A stretch of DNA of 50,510 nucleotides from Brevirhabdus sp. (lineage in GTDB: Bacteria > Pseudomonadota > Alphaproteobacteria > Rhodobacterales > Rhodobacteraceae), in the NCBI GenBank assembly GCA_024637315.1, contig JAGXFH010000039.1, forward strand, positions 1-50,510, written 5' to 3'. Made by a program: the position numbers and the translations under genes. The notes under the pieces are model-generated. The model was not told the origin of the DNA. It made no database searches and saw only the letters and a list, made by a program, of their open reading frames with translations. Numbering within the stretch: position 1 is the first letter of the stretch; every line of letters starts with the position of its first letter. Positions 43,056 to 50,232 of this stretch are shown here, piece by piece.

Positions 43056-43612
43056 AGGTTCTGATCGACGCCTGCGTGCTTTATCCCACGGTAATGCGCG
43101 AGATTGTCCTGAACGTCGCCGCCAAGGGCCTTTTCGCGCCGTTCTGGTCGGCCAGGATCCTCGAGGAATGGGCCCTGGCGGCCGCCCGGCTTGGCGCATC
43201 CGGGCAAGCCGTCGCCCGCGGCGAAATCGCGGTGCTGCGGGCGCAACGGCCGCTGGCCGAGATTGCCCCGGACCCTGAAATCGAAGCCCGGCTCTGGCTG
43301 CCCGACAGCAATGACATTCACGTTCTCGCCGCCGCGATCAGCGCGAAAGCCGACATCATCCTGACGCTGAACCTGCGCGATTTTCCGGCCCCGATCCTCG
43401 CCGAGCACCAGTTGACCGCCCGCCACCCCGACGCGCTCTTGCGCGATCTGCTCGATCAGGCCCCGCAGGCCGTGTCGGCCGCCGTCGAGGATGTGCGCCA
43501 GACCGCCGAGCGTCTGTCCGGCGAGTCGCAGCCGGTGCGCAAACTGCTGAAAAAGGCCCGCCTGCCGCGATTGGGCAAGGCGCTGGACGAAGGCGTTTCG
43601 GGAAACACCTGA
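43052..43612 (+). CDS. PIN domain protein
   Basis: Predicted ribonuclease-fold protein of 186 residues. The PIN acidic residues are in KVLIDACVLYPTVMREIV (Asp), WSARILEEWALAA (Glu), SNDIHVLAAAISAKADIILTLNLRDFP (Asp...Asp). A helical C-terminal extension of about 60 residues (LLRDLLDQAPQAVSAAVEDVRQTAERL onward) follows. I chose the GTG at 43052, which forms a GTGA overlap with the rlmI stop. No antitoxin-like gene is adjacent, so a classical VapBC pair is unlikely. Coupling to an rRNA methyltransferase suggests an RNA-related role. Confidence 0.85.
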   Translation: MKVLIDACVLYPTVMREIVLNVAAKGLFAPFWSARILEEWALAAARLGASGQAVARGEIAVLRAQRPLAEIAPDPEIEARLWLPDSNDIHVLAAAISAKADIILTLNLRDFPAPILAEHQLTARHPDALLRDLLDQAPQAVSAAVEDVRQTAERLSGESQPVRKLLKKARLPRLGKALDEGVSGNT

Positions 43613-43699
43613 GCCGACAGGCATCCAGCCTCGCCTTCGGTCACGGCGACAGACCGCGCAACGCCGCCGAGCCGAAACAGCCTTGCCTGGATCAGTCCG

Positions 43700-44386
43700 T
43701 CAGGTCCGCAGCCATTTGGCCTCGTTGGCCTCAATCGCCTTGATCCGTTCGTCGGTTTTCGGGTGGCTCATCAGCCAGGCGGGCACCGGGCCGGAATGCT
43801 GCGCGGTCAGCCGTTCAAGCTTGGTGAACAGGGATTTCTGCGGTCCGGTGCCGATCCCCGCCTTGACCAGAAGCGCCGAGGCATAGGCATCGGCCTCGTA
43901 TTCGTCCGAGCGCGACAGCCGTGCGGCCAGCACCGAGGTCAGCGCATTGGCGATCAACACGCCGATGCCCGGAATGAACCGCGACAGCACCATCGCCAAG
44001 GCAGTGCGCAGCGCGTTCTGCCCGGAAAAGTCGATCATCCGCCGCCGTGAATGGCCAAGCGCCACATGGCCCAGTTCATGCGCGATCACGCTGGCCATTT
44101 CCTCGGCGCTGACCTCGCCCGCGCGGTACTTGTCGTAAAACCCGCGGGTGATGAAGATCCGTCCGTCCGGGGCCGCCAGCCCGTTGACCGGCGCGATTTC
44201 GTAGATGTTGACGCGGATCCGCGCCAGATCCAGCGCCGCCGCCATCCGGTCGGTCAGGCGCTTGAGCACCGGATCGGCCAGTTCGGTGGATTTCGCGTCC
44301 AGCTCCTTGCCGGTCCGCCAGACCGAGAACCGGTACATGACGAGCGCGTATAGGATGGCCAGCAGGATTGGTGTGAACTTCAACAT
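43700..44386 (-). CDS. M48 family metallopeptidase
   Basis: Membrane-anchored zinc protease of 228 residues. An N-terminal helix (FTPILLAILYALVMYRF) precedes the catalytic domain with the zinc motif VIAHELGHVALGHSRRR (HExxH, about residues 104-120) and the third ligand region RSDEYEADAYASALLVKAG. Residues GLAAPDGRIFITRGF resemble HtpX/BepA-type proteases. A role in envelope protein quality control is likely. It follows the DedA gene by 66 bases at the end of the MoxR-VWA block. Confidence 0.92.
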   Translation of the reverse strand: MLKFTPILLAILYALVMYRFSVWRTGKELDAKSTELADPVLKRLTDRMAAALDLARIRVNIYEIAPVNGLAAPDGRIFITRGFYDKYRAGEVSAEEMASVIAHELGHVALGHSRRRMIDFSGQNALRTALAMVLSRFIPGIGVLIANALTSVLAARLSRSDEYEADAYASALLVKAGIGTGPQKSLFTKLERLTAQHSGPVPAWLMSHPKTDERIKAIEANEAKWLRT

Positions 44387-44452
44387 GGTCTAGATATGGG
44401 GCTGTTTTCGGCCAACGGCAATCGCCCAGCCCGATCCTCGCGGAATCTTGCG

Positions 44453-45067
44453 TCAGAAATGGTCCTTCTGTCGCGCATCCGGCTTGCCGCCCCGGCGAAA
44501 CAGCAAGACCCCCAGGACCAGCGCCACAACGCCGGCCGCGATGAAGCCGCTGATGCTGCCGGTCATGTCGGCGACCATCTCGACCTGCCCGGCAAACAGG
44601 TAGCCAAGGCCGACATAAAGCCCGACCCAGACCGCCTCTCCGGCGCTGTCCCACAGGGTGAAGCGCAGCCATCCCAGCCGCGCCGCCCCGGCGATGATGT
44701 TGACCCACGGGCCCAGAGGCGCAAACAGCCAGGTGCTGAAGAACACGCCCAGCCCGCCGCGCCGGTCGATCAGCGCCTGCGCCCGGTCGGCCATGCGGGC
44801 GTGGCGGGGATCGCGGGCGACCAGCCGGTCCAGCGGCCCGGTGCCGAACCGGCCCAGGCGAAAGCCGGTCTGATCGCCCAGCACCGCGCCCAGCCACGCC
44901 GCGCCGGCGACCTGCCAGCCCACCAGATCGCCCGAGGCGACGAACGCGCCGCCGGCCAGCATCAGAAGCGAACTGGGGATCGGCAGCAGCAGGCAGGACA
45001 GATAGCAGGACAGGAAGATCACCAGCGCACCGTAGCGCGTGACCAGATCAAGCAGCGCCTCAGTCAT
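44453..45067 (-). CDS. DedA family membrane protein
   Basis: Integral membrane protein of 204 residues from the DedA/SNARE-associated family, some members of which recycle undecaprenyl phosphate or translocate lipids. Features include FLSCYLSCLLLPIPSSLLMLAGGAF, GAVLGDQTGFRLGRFG (G-x-x-x-G-x-x-x-G-x-R pattern) and FFSTWLFAPLGPWVNIIAGAARL with the conserved Arg/Pro-Gly-like segment. It overlaps the preceding 117-residue gene by eight bases. Its exact lipid substrate is unknown. Confidence 0.9.
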   Translation of the reverse strand: MTEALLDLVTRYGALVIFLSCYLSCLLLPIPSSLLMLAGGAFVASGDLVGWQVAGAAWLGAVLGDQTGFRLGRFGTGPLDRLVARDPRHARMADRAQALIDRRGGLGVFFSTWLFAPLGPWVNIIAGAARLGWLRFTLWDSAGEAVWVGLYVGLGYLFAGQVEMVADMTGSISGFIAAGVVALVLGVLLFRRGGKPDARQKDHF

Positions 45068-45413
45068 CCGGCGCGGTCCGCGAGGCTTCGATCGCGGCGC
45101 GCAGATCGGAGATCAGCGACGCGACCGGCACACCGCGCTCCCTGGCCAGACGGTCGAGCGTGATCCGCGCGCCGACGCCATCCTGCTCCAGCGCCAGAGC
45201 GTCGCGGATCAGCTCGGGCGGGGCCTGCCAGCTCAGCGCGACATAGCGCGGCGTCATCCATCCCTCGATCCGCTGATCGCGCTGCGCCGGGTCCGACCAG
45301 TAGATCAGAAAGGCGATGGCGCGCACCGCGAAGAACAGCGTCAGCGCGACGGCGAGCCCGAAGAGCGTGGTCAGCAGCGGATGCCGGCGCCAGGCTTCGG
45401 CCAGACGCTTCAT
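45060..45413 (-). CDS. Single-pass membrane protein of unknown function (117 aa)
   Basis: The protein begins MKRLAEAWRRHPLLTTLFGLAVALTL and has one membrane helix (about residues 13-38). The soluble C-terminal part (residues ~45-117) is helical: TPRYVALSWQAPPELIRDALALEQDGVGARITLDRLARERGVPVASLISDLRAAIEA. This resembles a small substrate-sensing or winged-helix-like fold but I recognise no domain. Its start overlaps the preceding small frame by four bases and its end overlaps dedA by eight, so it is embedded in a coupled string. Confidence 0.8.
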   Translation of the reverse strand: MKRLAEAWRRHPLLTTLFGLAVALTLFFAVRAIAFLIYWSDPAQRDQRIEGWMTPRYVALSWQAPPELIRDALALEQDGVGARITLDRLARERGVPVASLISDLRAAIEASRTAPDD

Positions 45414-45523
45414 CGCCGGATCGGGCCGAGGGCGCGGCGCGACAGCGGTCCGACCCCGGTCTGCGCACGCGGACCGGCGGCGGTGGTCGCCTCTGCTCCG
45501 GCCTGATCAACCTCGATTACCAT
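45410..45523 (-). CDS. Possible 37-residue protein bridging VWA and membrane-protein genes
   Basis: A short frame starts eight bases after the VWA stop, with TAGGAA seven bases before its ATG, and ends at an ATGA overlap with the next gene. It encodes a peptide beginning MVIEVDQAGAEATTAAG and ending RRALGPIRR. It has no domain. Good ribosome-binding site and tight coupling favour translation; it may matter mainly for passing ribosomes to the next gene. Confidence 0.5.
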   Translation of the reverse strand: MVIEVDQAGAEATTAAGPRAQTGVGPLSRRALGPIRR

Positions 45524-45531
45524 CGGCGTTC

Positions 45532-46719
45532 CTACCTTCCCAGCGCCTTCATTCCCGCCTCGATCCCCTTCAGGGTCATCGGCACCATCCGGTCCGGGCC
45601 GAAAATCTGCTGGATCATCGCCACCGACTGGGTATGCGGCCAGTGGCGTTCGGGCATCGGGTTCAGCCACAGGTGGTTCGGCCAGTGTTCGGTCACGCGG
45701 CTCAGCCAGGCCTGTCCGGCCTCGGCGTTCCAGTGCTCGTTGGCGCCGCCGGGAAAGGCGATCTCGTAGGGCGACATGCTGGCATCGCCGACGAAGATGC
45801 ACTTGTAGTCCGAACCATAGGTCCGCAGCACCTCCCAGGTCGGGATCTGTTCGGTCCAGCGGCGGCGGTTGTCGCGCCACACGCCTTCGTAAAGGCAGTT
45901 GTGGAAGTAGAAATACTCCAGATGCTTGAACTCGCTGCGCGCGGCGCTGAACAGCTCCTCGACCAGCCTGATGTAGGGGTCCATCGAGCCGCCGACGTCG
46001 AGAAACAGCAGCACCTTCACCGCATTGCGCCGCTCGGGCCGGGTTTTCACGTCCAGATAACCGTGCTCTGCGGTGGCGCGGATCGTACCGGGCAGGTCAA
46101 GTTCCTCTTCCGCACCATCGCGCGCCCATTTCCGCAGCCGTTTCAGCGCCACCTTGATGTTGCGGGTGCCCAGTTCCACCGTGTCATCGAGATTGCGGAA
46201 TTCGCGCTTGTCCCAGACCTTGACCGCGCGCTGATGCCGCGACTTGTCCTGCCCGATCCGCACCCCTTCGGGGTTGTAGCCATAGGCCCCGAACGGCGAG
46301 GTTCCGGCCGTGCCGATCCATTTCGAGCCGCCCTGATGCCGGCCCTGCTGGTCCTTCAGCCGCTCGCGCAGCGTCTCCATCAGCTTGTCGAAGCCGCCAA
46401 GCGCCTTGATCTCGGCCATTTCCTCGGCGCTCAGATGCTTCTCGGCCATCTTCGTCAGCCAGTCTTCGGGCAGATCGACCGTCTCCAGCACCTGGTCGAG
46501 GGTGATTTCCTCCAAGCCCTCGAAACTCGCGGCAAAGGCGCGGTCGAACTTGTCGAGGTTGCGCTCGTCCTTCACCATCGCGGTGCGGGCGAGGTAATAG
46601 AACCCCTCGACATCATAGGTCACCAGCCCCGCGCCGATGCCTTCCAGAAACCCGAGATACTCGCGCAGCGAAACCGGAATGCCGGATTTGCGCAAATTCT
46701 CGAAAAAGGGCAGGAACAT
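45532..46719 (-). CDS. VWA domain protein (CoxE-like partner of MoxR ATPase)
   Basis: A 395-residue cytoplasmic protein. The C-terminal VWA domain carries the metal site AVKVLLFLDVGGSMDPYIRLVEELF (DxGxS, about residues 235-259) and later FHNCLYEGVW and CIFVGDASMSPYEI. The N-terminal half (FENLRKSGIPVSLREYLGFLEGI) is typical of CoxE-type proteins. Such proteins pair with MoxR AAA+ ATPases to remodel or insert metals into target complexes; the MoxR gene lies 2 kb upstream in the same string. The target here is unknown. Confidence 0.92.
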   Translation of the reverse strand: MFLPFFENLRKSGIPVSLREYLGFLEGIGAGLVTYDVEGFYYLARTAMVKDERNLDKFDRAFAASFEGLEEITLDQVLETVDLPEDWLTKMAEKHLSAEEMAEIKALGGFDKLMETLRERLKDQQGRHQGGSKWIGTAGTSPFGAYGYNPEGVRIGQDKSRHQRAVKVWDKREFRNLDDTVELGTRNIKVALKRLRKWARDGAEEELDLPGTIRATAEHGYLDVKTRPERRNAVKVLLFLDVGGSMDPYIRLVEELFSAARSEFKHLEYFYFHNCLYEGVWRDNRRRWTEQIPTWEVLRTYGSDYKCIFVGDASMSPYEIAFPGGANEHWNAEAGQAWLSRVTEHWPNHLWLNPMPERHWPHTQSVAMIQQIFGPDRMVPMTLKGIEAGMKALGR

Positions 46720-46722
46720 CGG

Positions 46723-46887
46723 TCAGATCATCCGGTCGATCGCGATGGTCAGGAACAGGCCGACAATCGCGCCGATAATCGCGTAGACCCCGGCATATTG
46801 CCAGATGTCCAGCCGGTTGCCACCCTTGCGCCGCGCCTGAACCGCGCCCAGGGCCGCGCCGATCAGCAAACCTGCAATCACGATCAT
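46723..46887 (-). CDS. Small two-helix membrane protein (54 aa)
   Basis: A 54-residue protein beginning MIVIAGLLIGAALGAVQARRKGGNRLD and ending with a second helix (YAIIGAIVGLFLTIAIDRMI). Gly-rich helices flank a basic loop, suggesting a hairpin in the membrane. The ATG at 46887 overlaps the DUF2927 gene stop by four bases and the VWA gene starts three bases after its stop. Similar tiny proteins are sometimes labelled apolipoprotein acyltransferase in databases, which the size does not support. Confidence 0.8.
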   Translation of the reverse strand: MIVIAGLLIGAALGAVQARRKGGNRLDIWQYAGVYAIIGAIVGLFLTIAIDRMI

Positions 46888-48260
46888 GTTGGGCCGTCTC
46901 CTCGTCTGGTCGGCGAAAGCTCGGCGATTTCCGCCAGCCGCCGCCGCACTTCCTGATCCGAGCCGAAGCCATAACGCGCCCATCCCAGGCTGTCGAGCCG
47001 GATGACCCGCGCCTCCTCGGTCTTGCCCTGCGCCTGCAGTGCCTCGGCCTTGATCATCAGAAGCGTCGCCAGCAGCCCGGCATTTTCCGCCGCCATCGCC
47101 GCCCCGAAATGCGTGTTCACCAGATCAACCGCCGCCTGCGGCTGCCCCGCCGACAACGAGAAGGCGGCCATCTGCACCGCCACATGCGCGGCATGCACCC
47201 GCGTATCCGAGCGCCTGGTATAAAGCTCGCCCGCCTGCAGGAACGCGGTCAGCGCCAGCGGCCCGTCCTGCCCAAGGGCGGCGCGGCCCAGGATGAACAG
47301 GCTGAACGCCATGCGGTTGTCGACCCATCCCTCGGCCCGCGCGATCGCCGCCGCCTGTTTCGCCGCCTGCAGCCGCCGAGCCTCGCCGGTCTGCGGCGAC
47401 AGCGCGGCGTTGATCGCGGCCTTCCACGCGGGGGGCGCGCGCCCGGCGAATTGGGTGACGCCAGAGCGGCCCGCCGGATTGATCCGGTCCAGCACGCCCG
47501 GCAACCGCGCCGCCACCTGCTCGCGGGTCATGCCGCTTGCCAGTTCCGGCGCGTAGAAGGAGCGCAGGATGATCATGTCGAAGGCCGTCAGTACCGAGTG
47601 GAAGTTGTCGTCGTTGAACACCGAATCCGTCAGCCGGTAAAGGTCGTTGACCGGGCCCAGGGCCTGCGCCAGCTCCTCGTGCAGGCAGTCGCGTATTTCC
47701 TGCGGGCTGACATCGCCGGGCAGGAAAATGGCCATCCGCTCGCGGGTCTCCAGCGTTGTCCAGTCGCCGCGCGGACTGCGCCGCGAGCGTATGAAATCGC
47801 GCCAGCCCGACACCCGGGGGGCGACGAAACAGGCCGCCTGCGGCACCGCGCGCTGCAGGCTCAGTCGGCTGACGATCTCGACGGTGATCCCGGCAGGCTC
47901 GCTGGCGGGCACCTGGGTGATCGCGATCCCGGCCTCGTCGCGCAGCCGCGCCAGAAGCCGCCGCAGATCGGGGCCGAGGCTGGCCGGCGTCGGGCCGACG
48001 ACGCGCAAGGTGATCGGCTCTTCGAAGCGCGACAGAACCGGCAACTGCCGCCCGCTTTCCAACTCGAAGGCCAGTTCCAGGAAATCCCGCGCGATCGAGA
48101 CGTTCGACCGCGTCACCGCGACCTGTTCGCCGCCGCGAAACGTCTTCATCGCGGGCAGGGCGACCGTTGCCGCATCCCGCCGGCCCGCAGCATCGCCGAC
48201 CGGCGACTGGCTGCAGGCGGTCAGGGCCATCAGCATCGCGACAAGAAGAGCTCGCCCCAC
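46884..48260 (-). CDS. DUF2927 domain lipoprotein
   Basis: About 458 residues. I chose the GTG at 48260, giving MGRALLVAMLMALTACSQ, a short lipoprotein signal with Cys at about residue 16. It starts four bases after the GNAT stop. The DUF2927 region spans roughly residues 50-280, with NVSIARDFLELAFELESGRQLPVLSRFEEPITLRV and the HExxQ-like segment CLHEELAQALGPVNDLYRLTDSVFNDDNFHSVLTAFDMIIL. The HExx pattern hints at a metalloprotease-like fold. The C-terminal third is alpha-helical and TPR-like (AALGQDGPLALTAFLQAGELYTRR). Function unknown. Confidence 0.82.
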   Translation of the reverse strand: MGRALLVAMLMALTACSQSPVGDAAGRRDAATVALPAMKTFRGGEQVAVTRSNVSIARDFLELAFELESGRQLPVLSRFEEPITLRVVGPTPASLGPDLRRLLARLRDEAGIAITQVPASEPAGITVEIVSRLSLQRAVPQAACFVAPRVSGWRDFIRSRRSPRGDWTTLETRERMAIFLPGDVSPQEIRDCLHEELAQALGPVNDLYRLTDSVFNDDNFHSVLTAFDMIILRSFYAPELASGMTREQVAARLPGVLDRINPAGRSGVTQFAGRAPPAWKAAINAALSPQTGEARRLQAAKQAAAIARAEGWVDNRMAFSLFILGRAALGQDGPLALTAFLQAGELYTRRSDTRVHAAHVAVQMAAFSLSAGQPQAAVDLVNTHFGAAMAAENAGLLATLLMIKAEALQAQGKTEEARVIRLDSLGWARYGFGSDQEVRRRLAEIAELSPTRRGDGPT

Positions 48261-48264
48261 GTCT

Positions 48265-48705
48265 TCAGGGCCGATCGTACTTGATGAACGGCGAGAGCTT
48301 GCCGACCCGGTCATAAAGCCGGCGCGCGACGTCGTTGAAATGCTGCGTCAACCAGTACACCCGCGGCGTGCCATTGGCATCGGCCGCCGCATAGACCGCC
48401 TCGATCAACGCCCGGCCCACGCCGGTGCCGCGCGCCTCGGGGTCGCAGTAAAGATCCTGCAGATAGCACACGCCCTCGGGCCGCCACATATGTTCGTGGA
48501 AGATGTAGTGCACCAATCCGATCGGCCGATCGCCGTCCACCGCCAGCAGCCCGTGACAGGCCGAGGCATCCGACAAGAGCCTGGCAAAGGACTGCGCCTT
48601 GACCTGCTCGGGAAGGGTCGACTCGTAATAGGCCAGGTACCCGGTCCAAAGCCGATGCCACGCATCGTAATCGCTTTCGCGCAGCTGCCTGATCTCGATG
48701 CCCAC
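48265..48705 (-). CDS. GNAT family N-acetyltransferase
   Basis: Acetyl-CoA-dependent transferase of 146 residues. The N-terminal IRQLRESDYDAWHRLWTGYLAYY is followed by LLAVDGDRPIGLVHYIFH, the acyl-CoA loop LYCDPEARGTGVGRALIEAVYAAAD (Q/R-x-x-G-x-G/A type, about residues 88-112) and RVYWLTQHFNDVARRLYDRVG. It resembles spermidine/small-amine-type GNATs, but the acceptor is not certain. It lies 20 bases after moxR and four bases before the DUF2927 gene. Confidence 0.9.
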   Translation of the reverse strand: MGIEIRQLRESDYDAWHRLWTGYLAYYESTLPEQVKAQSFARLLSDASACHGLLAVDGDRPIGLVHYIFHEHMWRPEGVCYLQDLYCDPEARGTGVGRALIEAVYAAADANGTPRVYWLTQHFNDVARRLYDRVGKLSPFIKYDRP

Positions 48706-48725
48706 TCGGTTTCTCCTGTCCCGGC

Positions 48726-49568
48726 CTAGCGCCGCTGGCTGCGCGCCATGAAGGCCAGCCGCTCGAACAGATGCACATCCTGCTCGTTCTTCAACAGCGC
48801 GCCGTGCAGCCTGGGCAGCGCGTTCACCCCATCGCGTTTCAGATCCTCCGGCCCCAGATCCTCGGCCAGCAACAGCTTCAGCCAGTCCAGCACCTCGCTG
48901 GTCGACGGCTTCTTCTTCAGCCCGGTCGTTTCCCGCAACTCGTAGAATTGCGTCAGCGCGGTGGTCAGCAACGCCTGCTTGATCCCCGGATGATGCACCG
49001 CGACGATCCGTTGCATCGTATCAAGATCGGGAAACCGGATGTAGTGGAAAAAGCAGCGGCGCAGGAATGCGTCGGGCAATTCCTTCTCGTTGTTCGAGGT
49101 GATGATCACGATCGGCCGGTGCCTGGCGCGGACCGTCTCGCCGGTCTCGTAGACATGGAACTCCATCCGGTCGAGTTCCTGCAGCAGGTCGTTGGGGAAC
49201 TCGATATCGGCCTTGTCGACCTCGTCGATCAGCAGCACGACCTTTGCGTCCGCCTCGAAGGCCTGCCACATCTTGCCCTTGCGGATGTAGTTGCGGACAT
49301 CATGCACCCGCGCATCGCCCAGCTGGCTGTCGCGCAGCCGGCTGACCGCATCGTATTCATAAAGCCCCTGCTGCGCCTTGGTGGTGGACTTGATGTGCCA
49401 TTCGATCATCTCCAGCCCCAGCGCCGCCGCGACCTGCCGCGCCAGCTCGGTCTTGCCGGTGCCGGGCTCGCCCTTGACCAGAAGCGGTCGTTCCAGTGTC
49501 ACGGCCGCATTCACCGCGACTGTCAGGTCGTCGGTCGCGACATAGGATTCGGTGCCGTTGAATTTCAT
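48726..49568 (-). CDS. MoxR family AAA+ ATPase
   Basis: Chaperone-like ATPase of 280 residues that works with a VWA protein. Walker A is GEPGTGKTELARQ (about residues 34-46), Walker B is VVLLIDEVDKADIEFPNDLLQELDRMEF, and sensor 1 is IVIITSNNEKELPDAFLRRCFFHYI with an Arg finger region. The C-terminal lid contains STSEVLDWLKLLLAEDL. I chose the ATG at 49568; a TTG six bases upstream is possible. It heads the minus-strand block ending with the M48 protease. It is divergent from dksA. Confidence 0.95.
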   Translation of the reverse strand: MKFNGTESYVATDDLTVAVNAAVTLERPLLVKGEPGTGKTELARQVAAALGLEMIEWHIKSTTKAQQGLYEYDAVSRLRDSQLGDARVHDVRNYIRKGKMWQAFEADAKVVLLIDEVDKADIEFPNDLLQELDRMEFHVYETGETVRARHRPIVIITSNNEKELPDAFLRRCFFHYIRFPDLDTMQRIVAVHHPGIKQALLTTALTQFYELRETTGLKKKPSTSEVLDWLKLLLAEDLGPEDLKRDGVNALPRLHGALLKNEQDVHLFERLAFMARSQRR

Positions 49569-49751
49569 GTTCAATTTCTGCTCTCAAGCCGGTTTTGTTC
49601 ACGTATCCATAAAGGTCGCGTAACAAACCATCAAGTCACGCGGATCAGCTAGTGACAAGCTGGCGGGACTCGGCTACATCGGCGCCGTTGGAGGTGCCGG
49701 ATGATTGAGCAGACAAGACGAGAACCATCCGGCAAGAGTAAGGGAAGTACA

Positions 49752-50174
49752 ATGAAGGCAGAGGTTTTCCTGCAAGACGACTATCGTCCGGCCGAAGACG
49801 AACCATTCATGAACCCGCGTCAGACCGAATATTTCCGTCGCAAGCTGCTGGCCTGGAGATCCGATCTTCTGGATGACAGCAAGCACACGATCGAGGGTCT
49901 GCAGGACGGCACGCGCAACATCCCCGATGTCGCCGACCGCGCGTCCGAGGAAACCGACCGCGCGCTGGAACTGCGCACCCGCGACCGCCAGCGCAAGCTG
50001 GTCGCCAAGATCGACGCGGCCCTGCGCCGGATCGAAGAGGGCGAATACGGCTACTGCGAAGTGACCGGAGAGCCGATCTCGCTGAAACGCCTCGACGCCC
50101 GCCCGATCGCCACGATGAGCCTCGAGGCGCAAGAGCGCCACGAGCGGCGCGAGAAGGTCCACCGCGACGACTGA
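49752..50174 (+). CDS. dksA: RNA polymerase-binding transcription factor DksA (single-cysteine type)
   Basis: Binds the RNA polymerase secondary channel and, with ppGpp, mediates the stringent response. The 140-residue protein has a coiled coil with the tip motif DVADRASEE (Asp-x-x-Asp-x-Ala, the residues that act at the active site) at about residues 60-68. The usual four-cysteine zinc site is missing: YGYCEVTGEPISLKRLDARPIATM keeps one Cys in a CxxT motif. Zinc-independent DksA of this kind is known from Rhodobacter sphaeroides and Pseudomonas DksA2. AGGGA lies seven bases before the ATG at 49752. A terminator follows the stop. Confidence 0.95.
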   Translation: MKAEVFLQDDYRPAEDEPFMNPRQTEYFRRKLLAWRSDLLDDSKHTIEGLQDGTRNIPDVADRASEETDRALELRTRDRQRKLVAKIDAALRRIEEGEYGYCEVTGEPISLKRLDARPIATMSLEAQERHERREKVHRDD

Positions 50175-50201
50175 AGCGGGGCGGAAGGGTTGCAGATACC
50201 G

Positions 50202-50232
50202 ACACCGGCGCATGAGTGTGCCGGTGTTTTTC
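50202..50232 (+). terminator. Rho-independent terminator after dksA
   Basis: ACACCGGC (50202-50209) and GCCGGTGT (50220-50227) pair around a ten-base loop, followed by TTTTCTT. Confidence 0.85.

Noticed and set aside
43052-43612. VapBC toxin-antitoxin pair
   Set aside because: The upstream partner is an rRNA methyltransferase and no small antitoxin gene adjoins the PIN gene.
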